Positions 1-10,900 of a DNA stretch of 64,000 bases are shown in pieces. Below the pieces are notes generated by a model that was not told where the DNA came from, did not search any database, and saw only the letters and a list, made by a program, of their open reading frames with translations. The stretch comes from CAZGIF01 sp964526045 (lineage in GTDB: Bacteria > Patescibacteriota > Gracilibacteria > Absconditabacterales > Absconditicoccaceae), in the NCBI GenBank assembly GCA_964526045.1, contig CAZGIF010000002.1:124001-188000 (forward strand). The letters are read 5' to 3'. Made by a program: the position numbers and the translations under genes. Within the stretch, counting starts at the first letter, position 1. The number at the start of each line of letters is the position of its first letter.

Positions 1-658
1 ATTGTCAGTATTTTGCATTATCTCAAATACTAACTGAGTCAGTAGCAAAGATTTTATCTTCTCATTGGTATTTTTGTGCAATTTCTAGAAGTTTTTTTTT
101 GTGTGCTGCAGACAAAGGATCTTTGATAGCTCATGCAAGTGCAGTGTCGAAAAGTATGTCAGAAATGCGAGTATCAAGTTCTTGTAGTTTTTTCCGATCT
201 CTAATAATGGCTTTTGATCTAAAAATAATAATCCGAGTCATTCAAATATTGCTTGTCGTAATATGAGAAATTATCGTAATTGTTGTAAATGTTGCTTGCC
301 GTTTTTGTTGCATGTTTTTTTTGAGTCACTGATAGAGTGCTTGAAAGATGTTTTTTCATCAGTTTTGCTTATCAACTGCTTCAAATGGTCATTGTGTAAA
401 TAGCCCTCCTGGGCTTTCGTATCTTCAAAGGTTTGGTGTAGCTGGGTTTGTTGTATTGATTGTTGCGAGAACTTCTTGCGTAAATGTGATATATTGTTGC
501 ATGAGAGTTGGCGTTGTGGCACATGCGATACAGGATGTTTCTTCTTGAGCGTATACTTGTGATCAAATTCAGCTAGAAAATATCTGACAACAAAAAAACA
601 CCAAAATGATGCATTTGATCAGTATATGACGTACCTGTTGTTTTTTGCATATGTTCAT
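1..658 (-). CDS. Secreted protein with CxxC motif, 3' end cut by window edge
   Basis: Partial gene; 219 codons are visible and the C-terminus lies beyond the left edge. It reads open only if UGA is glycine. The start is the ATG at 656-658. A basic N-terminus is followed by a hydrophobic stretch (about residues 12-30) and a signal-peptidase-like VYA|QEE site near residue 37, so the protein is probably exported. A CIAC motif (C43, C46) follows directly. The remainder is helical and rich in Lys, Gln and Asp, with a second hydrophobic patch around residues 127-140. I do not recognise a family. It is divergent from the operon starting at 1083 and may be part of an envelope system. The frame and signal peptide are clear; the function is unknown. 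Confidence 0.75.
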
Positions 659-758
659 CAATACGAAATGTGGGTAAATTAATGATAATAGATACAATAG
701 AGTATAGAGCTTTGGGTAGATAAATGATAAAAAAGTACGAGTGTTTCTTTTTCATGTA

Positions 759-786
759 TTGACAAATTTAATATTTGGAGTATAAT
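759..786 (+). promoter_or_regulatory. Sigma70-like promoter
   Basis: TTGACA at 759-764 and TATAAT at 781-786 are both consensus hexamers, separated by 16 bases. This is the best-matching housekeeping promoter in the window. It points towards the operon that begins at 1083. Confidence 0.65.
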
Positions 787-1014
787 ATATTTTACATACG
801 TTGTGAGTTTTTTTTGTATTGTATATTGGTATTTGATAATTTTGGTTGATTTTTAGTTACGAAAGAGTGTTGTGTGTAACTTGCAAAAATAGTATGTATT
901 TTAGTTATTAATGTTTGATAGTTGTTCATGTCTGGTGTCGCTGTCTTTAATAAAGTCAAGTATATGTTCTTGTGAAATGTAATTTTGGTGTACTAGTTGT
1001 TTGTTGTGTTTGGC

Positions 1015-1031
1015 AATATTCGACGAATATT
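1015..1031. repeat. Perfect 8-bp-arm palindrome
   Basis: AATATTCG-A-CGAATATT is a perfect inverted repeat with a one-base centre, followed by ATTTTTT. It could be an operator for a dimeric regulator, or the terminator of a short transcript from the promoter at 759. The sequence alone does not decide. Confidence 0.4.
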
Positions 1032-1082
1032 ATTTTTTATCTAAGCTATATTGTATCTTTACACTTTGATTTGTGTTGTTCT

Positions 1083-2261
1083 ATGAGATATATGTATAGT
1101 ATAGTAATTTGGAGTATTGTATTTGTTGTTTGAACTTTGTGAATAGCTTTGTGACAAGATATTACATTTTCTCCTTTGTATCCAGATTATACAGATTCGT
1201 ATGTGCTTCCAGCATGATGTGAAATACTTGTTGATGTGGATATTGATGTTTGAGATAATAAGATTAGTGAAGTTCGTTCTACAATCTGATATGATCGTGA
1301 TGACCTAACATTTGCTAGAATCTTACAAAAAACAAAATCATCAAAAGTACGACACCGTGATGACGTAGACGGAATTGTCTACACACAAAAGGCATCATCA
1401 GGTGAAACGTTGAAACATGTCAGTTTTTCTCTTGTATTTGTTTCTGCTTTGCAAGAAGAACAAGAAAAAAACAAAGAAACAATGCTTTCACTTGTATGAG
1501 AAAAAAGTTACTTAATGACAATAGATGGAGATTCTATCCCGTTGGAATGAGAAGATGTCTCACTAGAATTTGCATACGTTCCAACATGCACACCAGATAC
1601 TATTGATCCTCGTATAGAGTTGCTTACTCCGTCGGAAGACGAAATTGTGCCAGTCAATCAAGCGATTTCATTGCGTGTGCAAGATTTTGAGTCTGGTATT
1701 GATTGGGATAGTTTGGTGATACAATTAGACTGACTTCGTTATCAATCATGAGACGATAACGTCACAATCAAAAACGGTATTGTCCATATAGATCCATTGT
1801 TGGACTATGCACGAGGTACGAGTGTACAACTCAAAGTTACAGTGAGTGATTTGGAACAATTTCCATGAGTGAACACGATCACACGTGCATTTGAGTTTAC
1901 TACCAATACAGATACTCCAATGTGTCAAGAGATGTGATGTTCTGTCTCACTTGGCAGAAAGTTATCAGAAAAAGAATGCGTCCAACTGCAAAAATTGTAT
2001 GTCGTATGAGATGAGACATCTAAACGCACTTTACAAAATCTTGTAGATGATTTGCAATTTAGTTGTTCGTTTGCAAATCTCGATGAAATTCAAAAGTGAT
2101 TTGACCGTGCATCTACAAAAGACACACAACCTCGTGTCCAAAAACAAGCAATCAATATTTTGAGTTTGGCGTGATGGGTGTTGTTTGCAATCGTTTTTTT
2201 TCTCAAACTCTATTATATCAAGCAAACCAGAAAATATAAGAAAAAACTTTCTCAAAAATAA
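1083..2261 (+). CDS. Envelope protein with extracellular beta domains and C-terminal TM anchor
   Basis: The 392-residue reading frame contains many in-frame UGA (Gly) codons. The start ATG at 1083 gives a hydrophobic leader (residues about 5-23) ending before QDITFSP. The middle alternates short beta-rich stretches. A region around residues 170-270 (IELLTPSEDEIVPVNQAISL and following) resembles bacterial Ig/cadherin-like folds. A Cys-rich segment (MCQEMGC) follows near residue 282. A single TM helix lies at about residues 360-378 with a Lys-rich cytoplasmic tail, so topology is outside-in with a C-terminal anchor. It is the first gene of a three-gene operon (gap 23 bp, then TAATG overlap). 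A surface role is inferred; no specific family is recognised. Confidence 0.75.
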
Positions 2262-2284
2262 TTTTACTTTTTTGTTCTGTCTAG

Positions 2285-2758
2285 ATGAAGCGAATTTTTG
2301 TTGCATTGCTGTGTATTATCTTGTTTGTGAGCGGAAAGGTTTCTCATGCGCAACAAGAACGTCGATGAAGACGAGGAACTACACCGATGGAAATCCTCGA
2401 TACATGAGCATGAGCCGTCAATGACGATCTTGAAATACAAGAAACTGAGCTCAATGATGTTACAGATCTACAGTGAAGTTATCAAAGAAGGTTTAAAATA
2501 ACAAATACATTGGATTCTGTGAGACAAAACATTTCTCCCTATTTGCAGCGAGCGGTGTTTATTTGACTCACTGCTGCTACTATTTTGTTGATTTATAATG
2601 GATTTTTGTTGATTTCTTCCTCTATTCATCAGCAATGAGAACTTTCTAAGGTTTTGGCAAGAATGACGAATATTGGTATCTGAATTGCTGTTATGTTGTG
2701 ATTCTATTTTATCATCAAACTTACTATCGTCCTTCTCAACGCATTTACAGAACTATAA
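2285..2758 (+). CDS. Small secreted protein with two TM helices, pilin-like
   Basis: 157 residues. It has a clear signal peptide ending at VSHA|QQE, a polar middle of about 60 residues, then two hydrophobic helices (about residues 85-105 and 125-150) joined by a short loop. This architecture is shared by TrbC/VirB2-like pilin subunits, which often occur in CPR genomes next to type IV secretion genes. The assignment rests on topology only. Its stop overlaps the next start (TAATG at 2756-2760), which implies translational coupling. The start is preceded by a T-rich ACTTTTTT box instead of a Shine-Dalgarno. Confidence 0.7.
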
Positions 2759-3756
2759 TGTTTTTACCTCCTGCACTATTCTACATCATGAGATTATATG
2801 AAAATATGATGAATTCGTTCACCGTTCTCATAACAACAATACAAAAATCTCTCCTGACACTGTGTCTGTTGATTCTTTTGAGTTTTTGTATAATTCCAAA
2901 TGTGTATGCTGTTCCCTCTTTTGATGATAGGGTTGCAGAAGATGTGATAAATAGCGCCTGAAAGGCTGATAATGAATGAAGAGTTGAGCGTCAGTTTAGA
3001 CGAAATGTCGACTCTAGTCTTTCTTTTCAAGAAAATATAAGAAATTTGTTTTATCCATCTGGAGATTGAGGTCAAATACGAAGTATTTTGAGAGTTATCT
3101 GATATTGAGTTCTTGTCGCGTGAATTGTTTATGTCTGAATACAGTACCTTAAGGACGCAGAAGACGAATCAAAAGCAAAAGATGCAACAATGAATTTATT
3201 GATGATTTTGGCATGAGCGTGAATATTTTTTGGTGCAATTTGGATTTTAGAGAGTTGATTGATTGTAACAAATCTGACTTGAAGTGCCTCGCTTGTCGAA
3301 GCGACAGAGGATAATCTTTTCTTACAAATCTTGTTGCTTTTGAAAGTCATTGCCTTCTTTTTTGCTATTATTATGGTGATTTGGTATGGATATCAAATCA
3401 TGAGTACTGTCGACAAAGAAGAAAAACTTGAAAAGTGAAAAGATGGAATCTTGAATGTTATTGTGGCACTTGTGTTTATCAAAGCTGTGGATTATGTATA
3501 TTTTATAGCACAATCGCCTGATTTCAAAAACCAAGCAACAGATTTGATTATAGATGCATGAAAAATCATGGTATATATTATATGATTTGCATTTGTTGCA
3601 TTTATGTTATATGCTTGATTTAGGCTTGTGACTGATTGAGGAAAATGAGAGTGATTCAATGAATTCAAAAAAATCGCTCGAGGAATATTCCGATGAGGAA
3701 TTGTTATTTTCTTGTTTCTTTTGATTATGTACCAAGTGGTGCAAGAATTTGTATAA
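2758..3756 (+). CDS. Polytopic membrane protein of envelope operon
   Basis: 332 residues. A long N-terminal leader with signal-like sequence ends near PNVYA|VPSF. A polar segment follows, then six to seven hydrophobic helices, many with glycines coded by UGA (for example the VIGYGVLVAGIVYVGIQYL region). The repeating pattern (two TM, charged loop, two TM, charged loop) suggests an internally duplicated channel- or pilin-platform-like protein. It overlaps the preceding stop by one base and ends 35 bp before a strong terminator, so it closes the operon. A partner role with the two upstream secreted proteins in an envelope complex or secretion machine is inferred. No catalytic motif is seen. Confidence 0.75.
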
Positions 3757-3790
3757 AAGAGCTTCATTAAGAACGAAGTATTTATAAACA

Positions 3791-3820
3791 GAAAAAATGC
3801 AGGCTAGTCTGCATTTTTTC
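3791..3820. terminator. Bidirectional intrinsic terminator
   Basis: GAAAAAATGCAG, loop GCTAGT, CTGCATTTTTTC: a perfect 12-bp stem with a T-run on both strands. It sits between the operon ending at 3756 and the convergent minus-strand gene ending at 3850, and can serve both. Confidence 0.9.
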
Positions 3821-3849
3821 TCTTAAAAGATTATTTCCCTGCTTGTAAA

Positions 3850-5376
3850 TTAGTGAGATATAGACATGCTTTTTGTATATATATCTGCAACAAAAGGAAG
3901 ATAAACTTTGTATGTGTTATTTTCATGTATTATGATTTGTCCTTGCATCATTCATTCTTGATCCACACTGACTACTTTTGCTGACAATCCAATAGATCAC
4001 TCGAAAGGTCATTCTTCGTTAAGTATATATTCTTTTTTTATGTTTTTAGCTGTTGTGAGGAGTTCTTGACTTTCTGAGAATCATTTGTTTTCTTGCATAA
4101 CTTCATTAGCTTCATTCCCAAAAATTATCAATGGTGTAGCTGTTTGTTTTGTCTTATTGATTGTAACTACTCATTCATACATGGGGTTACCATACCCTTC
4201 ATAAGGAAATTTGTAGACAATAATGTCTTCGTTAGTGTCTCACAAAACCTTTACATCACAGACACTCATTCTTTCATCTGGTGCAAAAGTGTAATATGTT
4301 TTGTAAGTCTTGTCGTTACAATCATATCACTCTATAGCAACAACTACATTGTCAAGTTCACATGAAACACTGTCAAGCTTATAGGACTCATCAATATCTT
4401 TGTTTGGAACTGTTCTTGAAGAAAAGAATAATTGGTCTCATTGCTTATAAAATCTTGCTATATGTGAATACAAGTTCGTGTCTTTTCATGAGTGTGTAAG
4501 AAAAAAATCATGCTGACCATCTTTACGTTCACATGCTTGTTGTGTGTTTAGTGTATAGTTTTTGTATGTATCTAACAAACATCATTCAATAAGTTTTTGA
4601 TTAGGCTCGTTATAACAATCATAGAGGCGTTGTGATGTTGATAGTGAGTCAGGTGTAATTTTTTCAACTTTCTCTCAGTTTATAGAGGGTGTGTTTTCAT
4701 TTAAAAGTACAATCTCAATGATGTGTTGGTAAACATTTTGTCAATCATATGCACGCAAAAGAAAAAGATTGTTTTTGTCTGAAAGTTCTTTTTCTGTTAG
4801 TGTGAAAGGTTTTGGCACTGCCGTCCCAGTATAAACAAAAATTGGTTTGTCTATGTCTTTTTGATAGAATTCTCGTTGTTTTATTGTTCCTTCTTTTGTA
4901 AAAGATACTGTAAGTTTTGTTACATCTGTTGTGGTGCTTTCTTGTATAATCACATTGCTTATACCATCGTATATAATCTTTCAATCAATATTTTGTATGT
5001 GAGGATTGTCTATACGCAAATTATTGATACGTATTGATGCTGATGTTTTTGTGTTGCTTGTTATGTCGATATTGTTGTATTGGAGTATTGGAAAATGCTT
5101 CATATATACTCAAGCATTGATCTTGGTTGCATAGTTTGACATATCATTTTCTTTCAATGATAACATTGCTATAAAATTTCGCACAATTTCACGCATATCT
5201 TCGTTAGTATGTTCATGAGCATGTATATATAACTTTTTGAGAATTCTTTGTTGTGTTTGGTAATCTGTTTTCTCTATACGTTGAGCTAGTTCCGTTAGTT
5301 TGCTATCATATGGATTGCTTGCAAAACCAAAACTACAGATGAAAAATACTATCAAAAATAAGATACGAAAACGCAT
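3850..5376 (-). CDS. Secreted protein of unknown function, 508 aa
   Basis: One continuous frame under UGA=Gly. It starts with a textbook signal peptide (MRFRILFLIVFF, cleavage near FGFA|S at residue 19) and has no further TM segment, so the protein is released or stays in the envelope. The N-terminal 80 residues are helical; the rest is beta-rich with scattered Cys and many Asn/Thr, as in secreted domains. A paralogous or known family is not evident to me. It lies 69 bp downstream of the hydrolase gene at 5446-6327 and may be co-transcribed with it. It terminates at the bidirectional hairpin 3791-3820. Confidence 0.75.
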
Positions 5377-5445
5377 AGAGTAATAGAATTATGATATAAA
5401 AATCATGTCCAATACGATTAGTTATCTTTGTTGTGACATATATTT

Positions 5446-6327
5446 TTATACTATCTTTTCTAAAAAATTCTCTACATGTTTATATATTCATTCTTCATAG
5501 AGATTATGAAGCAATATATGTCATCATTGTGGTATATTTACATACTCATAGTATCATTGTCATATATTTTGCATCTCCTGTATGAATTGTTCTGATTTGC
5601 AACTTTTGATTTGAGGATCGTTGTCTCAATGAAGAATAAGTACGTTTTTGTTTAGGAGTTTTTGTTGGATCATATGTTTTTTGTATTTCAATTTTCAAGA
5701 AGCTAGATTTGAAAGTCACGTTTTGCTACATCTTCGAAGATTGCTATAAGTTGTTTGAATTGTATGTGCTAACTCAACAAGGTTAGCTTCGTCATTGTGT
5801 GAGTTATGGTTATCAATATCTGTTATTGGGCTACATGCTATAATGTTTTTTATATACTCACTTTGACCTCATGCCGTCAATGCAATATATCACCCAAAAC
5901 TAGCTCATACCAACAGTATTTCTTTGTTTTGTAGGTTAATTGTTGTATTGTTATATTCGTTGATGACTGGCTTGTTTTTGATGAGCGAGATAAGATCAAC
6001 TATCGTGTCAGTGCAGTTGTCAAAATCACATATTCCATCACTTCACCGTGTCCCATAATAGTTTGGGAAAAGTACTATATATCACTTCTCAAAAAATTTC
6101 TCAAAATGATATGGAATATGATCAAAAGGATGAGACGGACATCAATGAAGTGCAATGAGTACTTTGTCGTACTTTTCAAAATCTCTGTCTAATGACCATA
6201 GTGTCATGAATATTCAATCTTTCTTGATAACTGTTCTACAAAGCATGCGGTGTGTTGGGTATAAAGTATTTGGTTGTAATGTATCAAATTTTTTGATAGA
6301 TACAAAGAGATTTTTCTTTTTTTTCAT
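5446..6327 (-). CDS. Alpha/beta hydrolase, prolyl-oligopeptidase (S9)-like
   Basis: 293 residues. The nucleophile elbow GASFGGY carries Ser143, HGDNDP carries the likely acid Asp237, and GGH carries His270; order and spacing fit the S9/dienelactone-hydrolase type catalytic triad. An oxyanion-hole-like LHG motif (IALHG) precedes. Three of the glycines in GASFGGY and GGH are UGA codons. The ATG at 6325-6327 (MKKKKNLF) gives a family-typical length; an internal Met (MTLWSLD) is possible. No signal peptide is seen, so a cytoplasmic peptidase or esterase is likely. Substrate is not predictable. It is divergent from hflX (97 bp gap). Confidence 0.85.
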
Positions 6328-6424
6328 CTCTTTTTTTCGTAATTTTCCAATTCTAAACTCTCACTTGCAAGTCGTTGGTCTGATTCGTACAATTGGGTCA
6401 GATATTTATTTTCAAAAAAAAAGA

Positions 6425-7606
6425 ATGCAACAACGTGTATTTTTGTTGGATATTGTAGATCCACGTACAAGTGAGTACGAACGTGCTGCAAGAATGGCAG
6501 AATTAGAGAAACTTGTCCAAACATTTGGTGGATATGTGATTTTGGAGGCAATACAAAAAAAGCAAGTGCCTGACTATTCAACGTATGTTGGTAAGTGAAA
6601 ACTCACGACAATCTCTCAACAGATGGCTGAGCAAGATGCAGATATTTTGATCATAGGTAACATTCTCAAACCTAGACAGCTGTATCGTATCAACGAAAAA
6701 CTTCGTGAAGCTTCCAAAAAAGCATGACATATCATGAAAGCTCGAGATAGAGTTGATTTGATTCTCAAGATTTTTGATAAACATGCAAATACAACAGAAG
6801 CGAAGCTTCAAATAGAACTTGCCGCAATCAAACATATGTGACCAAGGATTTTTGGGATGGGTATGGAATTGAGTAAACAATGATGATGAATTGGTGTCAA
6901 ATGAATTGGTGAAACAAATACAGAAATCATGAAAAGGCATCTCCAAGATAGTAGACTCATGATCCAAAAAAAGATCGACGAGTATTCGAGTATGCGTACA
7001 GCACATAGACAAAGAAGAAAGAAAAACCAAGTAAAAAGTGTCTGAATTGTGTGATATACCAATGCGTGAAAGTCCTCACTTATGAACTCTTTGACCAACA
7101 AAGAAGTACTTGCAGAAAATAAACTTTTTGCAACATTGTGAACAACTGCAACCAAACTATTTATCCAGACAGATTCAGTTCTGGGAACAGGAGAAAATGT
7201 GTTGTTGCACGATACGATTTGATTTATTAGAGATTTGCCTCCGCAGTTGATTCAGGCTTTTCAATCTACACTAGAAGATAGTATTGAAACTGATTTGTTG
7301 TTGCATGTTGTTGATATTTCTGATCCAGATCATGTCCAAAAAATATGAATTGTTGATGAGATTTTGGATACTATTTGAGCAACGCAAAAAAGGGTCTTGG
7401 TGTACAATAAGATTGATGCATTGTCAAAAGAAGATGTAGATGCAGTCATTTTGGCAAGAATAGCTTATGAAATAGCATACAAAAAAGAACAAAACATATC
7501 TGACACAGAGTATGTTTATCAGTGAATTTTATGTGTATCTGCACAAAAACAGTTGTGATTAGACACTATTGTCGCTTACATAAAAAAGTATTTTTCTATT
7601 GACTAA
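6425..7606 (+). CDS. hflX: GTPase HflX
   Basis: 393 residues, near the family length. HflX binds the 50S subunit and splits stalled or hibernating 70S ribosomes. Visible: the N-terminal HflX domain (residues 1-180, with GGGIGVKGIGETN before the coiled coil), the G1 loop GYTNAGKSS (210-218), G3 DTIGF (263-267) and G4 NKID (328-331). Both G1 glycines that contact phosphate are UGA codons, strong evidence for the code. The start is ATG 6425 (MQQRVFLLDI), which matches the family's first beta strand. A longer in-frame extension upstream overlaps the promoter region and is rejected. tRNA-Ser follows 71 bp downstream. Confidence 0.96.
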
Positions 7607-7677
7607 TACTGGCTTTTCTTAATAAACTTTGTAAGCAAGTTTGTTTTTTACTTGTTTAGATAACTATATGAGTTTGT

Positions 7678-7764
7678 GGAAGTTTGGCCGAGTGGTCGAA
7701 GGCGCACGCTTGGAGTGCGTGTAGGCGATTCTTCGTCTCATGGGTTCAAATCCCATAGCTTCCG
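7678..7764 (+). tRNA. tRNA-Ser (anticodon GGA)
   Basis: 87 nt class II tRNA. Acceptor strands GGAAGTT/AGCTTCC with discriminator G at 7764; D-arm GGCCGAGTGGTCGAAGGC-type typical of Ser; anticodon stem CACGC/GCGTG with loop TTGGAGT, anticodon at 7712-7714; long variable arm; T-arm TGGGTTCAAATCCCA. CCA is not encoded. A T8 run (7765-7772) follows immediately and could terminate it. It is the only tRNA I find in the window, so the tRNAs that read UGA and CGA lie elsewhere. Confidence 0.96.
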
Positions 7765-7800
7765 TTTTTTTTGAACAAACTACCAACCATGATATGTTTG

Positions 7801-7824
7801 TGATCTGTGTCAGATCATTTTTTT
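7801..7824 (+). terminator. Intrinsic terminator after tRNA-Ser
   Basis: TGATCTG-TGT-CAGATCA followed by T7: a perfect 7-bp stem. It separates the hflX/tRNA unit from the small gene starting at 7840. Confidence 0.85.
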
Positions 7825-7839
7825 ATATTGTGAAATAGT

Positions 7840-8106
7840 ATGAGTAAAAGAATAGATGTTAAAATCTTAACTGAAGAACAACGTCTAGAACTAGAAGGTA
7901 TTCGTAGAGAAACTTTTAAAAGATATGAATTGAGAATTGCTCACTTAAAAGGAGAAATATCTCATATTTTTGATTTTTATAATGATGAAATTGTAGAAAA
8001 GTGACATTGAATAAGAGAATGACTAGGTGATGATCAATTAATAAATATTTTTCATGATAAATTTGCAGATGTTCCTTATCCATATGAAAGACATAGAAAA
8101 AAATAA
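7840..8106 (+). CDS. Small acidic/basic helical protein, 88 aa
   Basis: 88 residues with three in-frame UGA codons clustered near residues 55-63 (KGHGIREGLGDD). It is predicted mostly helical, with no TM or signal, and has a His/Tyr-rich C-terminus (YPYERHRKK). No family is recognised. It stands between a terminator and the LDH-like pair (85 bp gap) and may belong to the same unit. Confidence 0.6.
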
Positions 8107-8191
8107 ATTTTTTATTTCTTATTGTGGTAGTTTATTATGTCACAGGTACTTTTTTCTGTTATTTTTATATTTTAGGTACTAGTTATATTAT

Positions 8192-8809
8192 ATGAAAAAA
8201 AATATTTATGCTGTTTGAAGATCTGCTTTAAATGTCGTAAATGAGAGAGGAGCTTATAATATTAGAAAAAACGCTACACTTTCTCCAGAAAAATATAACA
8301 TTAGTGTCTTTGAATGTTTTAATTGGAGTATATGTAATGATTTAGATCAATGAAATGTAGATTGTCTTATTGTTTCTGCAAATGCTGGTTGACCTGAGAT
8401 GATGCCTGCATCAAGTACGCACCGAGTTCCCTTTGTTGGTTCTTCCAATAATATACATTTTGATAAAGCAAATGCTAGAAAGAGGTTGATATGAGTAGAA
8501 ACTGCAAAATCTATAGCTTTAGTATTGGAGAGTAATACTCCTGTCTTACTTCTTACAAAAAATCCCCAATTATTGGTTCATCCATTATATAATATCCTCG
8601 CATGATTCGATCCACATAAAGAAATTACAAAGTGACAGTCACTAATATTAAATAAAAATGTATCTCGTTTAGTAGATGGTTTTTTTGATGTGTGAAGTGA
8701 TGATGATTTGGAACCTTTGGTTGCTGTCCTAACTGACTATAGGTATAAGAACAAAAATAGGCTCAAAGAAATAAAATCTTTTGTTGCTGAAGTTGTTGCT
8801 ATGGAATAA
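8192..8809 (+). CDS. LDH/MDH-like Rossmann protein, divergent
   Basis: 205 residues. The order of motifs resembles lactate/malate dehydrogenases: a first strand KNIYAVGRSALNVV, then VDCLIVSANAGGP (compare the DVVVITAG.P strand), and later TPVLLLTKNPQLLVH..GFDP (compare the VTNPVD strand and the following helix). The typical GxGxxG dinucleotide loop is not preserved and the catalytic Asp-Arg/His set is not evident, so it may bind something else or be non-catalytic. The next gene has the same three landmarks, marking the two as paralogues. Assignment is by motif order only; treat the fold as a hypothesis. Confidence 0.55.
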
Positions 8810-8888
8810 CCTTCCCATAAGGATTCTTGATTCTTTAAAAATCTGTTCGGTAAGAAAAAATAATTTTAATTTTTTGTAAAGTTAATTC

Positions 8889-10118
8889 ATGGAAAAAAAA
8901 GTTGTCGCATTAGTTTGACATAATGCAGCTCGTCATGTTAAAGATAATTCTGTAAGATCTGCAAACTTAAATTCAGAGAAGTATGAACTTTTATTCTATT
9001 CGCAATATGCACAAAAATTGTGAGAAAAAATTGCGAATTGATTAATAGATTGTTTGGTTATTACTTCTCAGTGAGGAGGTCCTAATAGCACTGATGTTGA
9101 TCCTCTTTTAGATAGGATTTATTATCAACAAAATAAGTCTTCAGAACTTAAGAATTTGTGACGTGAGAAAATGAGTAGATTACGATCAGGTACTGCACTT
9201 ACAATAGCCTGAACGATATCTGCAGAGATTCCTGTTATATTGTTCAGTACAAGTCCAGAACTAATTATTTCTGAGTTGTTCCAGGTATTTGCCAAACTAG
9301 AAGAAACAGTATATTTAAATAGCCAACAAAACTCTGCATTACTTAATAATTTATCAGTCTTGGTTGATGATCATTACAATTATTTAACATCAGAGTCTCG
9401 TCGTGCGAAGGAAGATGATTATCTTGAAAACAAAATAGACAGAGTTACTAGTCAGGAATATCTTAATACTTTATGAGAAAGGCAACTTTTAAGAGAAGAA
9501 TTTATTAAAAAAATTAGAAACATGAATCCTTCTACAGCAGTAAAACATGTATGATCAGATTCAAGATTTAGAGATTTTTTCGGTTTGTGAAAACCATCAA
9601 CTAATGAGAAAGATAGTGATAAAAATAAAACCTCTGACTATTATGAAGATTTAATGAAGGCGGCAAAAGCAGCTGAAAAAAAGTTATACAATGTGAACGA
9701 TAACAAAGATTGAGAGGATTATCATAAATCTGAAAATAAAAAAGGTATAATCAAAGCGGATATATCAAAGTCAAAATCATATGATATTCCTTATGACAAA
9801 AAGATACTAGAGATTGATAAAAAGGGCTTAGAGATTTCAAAGAAATATTTTGAGTCATTTAAAAAGGGTTTTAGACCTAGTGATGATTTAAGAAATTATC
9901 AAAAAAAGATATTAGAGTTTCAAGAAAAAAGTAAATCTTTTGTAGACAAGAGTAATGAGTATTTTGATATAGATAGGGAACTGAGTGAAGACTATAAAAA
10001 TGTGAGTGAGCAATATAAGCAGCTAAGTATAAACTACTTACAAATGACTCAAACGCAAGAACCTTCCAAAAAAGAGTGATTCTTCACCAAAATATTTAAA
10101 CGATGAAAGAAAAAATAA
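8889..10118 (+). CDS. LDH-like N-domain fused to long coiled-coil tail
   Basis: 409 residues. Residues 1-170 parallel the preceding gene: KKVVALVGHNAARHV, then LIDCLVITSQGGGP, then IPVILFSTSPELIISELFQVF at matching spacing. The C-terminal half (about 190-400) is highly charged and helical (many Lys/Glu/Asp/Ser/Tyr), ends with GFFTKIFKRGKKK and has no TM. The fusion of a degenerate dehydrogenase-like domain to a coiled-coil tail suggests a scaffold or sensor rather than an enzyme. It lies 79 bp after its paralogue and 76 bp before ahpC. Function is not known to me. Confidence 0.6.
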
Positions 10119-10194
10119 TTTTCTCTTTTCTCTTGTAATTTTTGCGTAGCTCCTTACTATTGTGGGTGCTATTTTATTATATTATATATTTGCT

Positions 10195-10848
10195 ATGAAC
10201 TGTTGTGGTTGAGGAAGTTGTGGAGACACATCAAGTACTGATACAAACAAAGATAAAGGGTATATGCTAGGTTTAGAATCAATGGTTCCTGATCTAGAGT
10301 TGCAATTGTATGATCCTACAAAAGATGATATACTGCATAATCGAATGTCTGACTATAGAGGAAAACGACTAGTTTTGTTTTTCTATCCAGCTGACTTTAC
10401 GTTTGTTTGTCCTACAGAACTTAAAGATTTATCAAAAAGAAAAAAAGAACTTGAAGATTTAGGTGCTCGTACACTTGTTGTTAGTACTGATACTGTTTTT
10501 GCTCACAAAAGATGGGTAGAAACTGAACCATTGCTTAAAGAATTTGAATTATCAATGATAAGTGATAGAACATGAGAACTGAGTTTATTGTTTGGTGTTT
10601 TGAATGAACAATCGTGAAATGCTGAAAGATGAACATTCATTATCTCTCCAGAATGAATAATTAAGTCAGTTGAAATCGTTACAGAACCTATTGGAAGAAG
10701 TTCTTCTGAACTTATCAGAAAAGTAAAAGCACTTGACTACGTTCGTCAACATCCTGGTGCTGCATGTCCTGCAAGTCGAGATACAGACGGTAAAACTTTG
10801 ACTCCAGGTATCAAAATTGCTGGAAATGTCGGAAAAGAATTGGAATAG
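10195..10848 (+). CDS. ahpC: AhpC-type 2-Cys peroxiredoxin
   Basis: 217 residues. It reduces hydrogen peroxide and organic peroxides. The peroxidatic motif FTFVCPTEL carries C72 and the resolving Cys is C191 in HPGAACPAS, as in typical 2-Cys AhpC/Prx1. The conserved GKW before LVLFFYP is written GGA AAA CGA (CGA at 10366-10368), a direct case of CGA read as Trp. The short Cys-rich N-terminus (MNCCGGGSCG) is unusual and could be a metal- or redox-sensitive tail. If the second Met (MLGLESMVPD) is used the tail is lost. sod follows after 52 bp, so the two form an oxidative-defence pair. Confidence 0.95.
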
Positions 10849-10900
10849 TCCACAAAAAAGTAAGACACGAGAGAACGATTTTATTCATTGATAAAATACT

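Larger units (their letters stand above)
659..1082. other. Intergenic region, divergent promoters and leader
   Basis: No coding frame is convincing in these 424 bases. The segment separates two divergent genes and is very AT-rich. It holds a good plus-strand promoter (759-786) and a perfect palindrome (1015-1031). The distance from that promoter to the first start codon at 1083 leaves a leader of roughly 290 nt, or room for a short untranslated RNA. Confidence 0.5.

Noticed and set aside
271..522. 83-codon minus-strand frame near the left edge
   Set aside because: The true frame with UGA=Gly spans 1-658, has a signal peptide and covers the same DNA in another phase.
6155..6424. N-terminal extension of HflX to 6155
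   Set aside because: It would overlap the divergent hydrolase gene and lies before the first conserved HflX strand, which begins at MQQRVFLLD.
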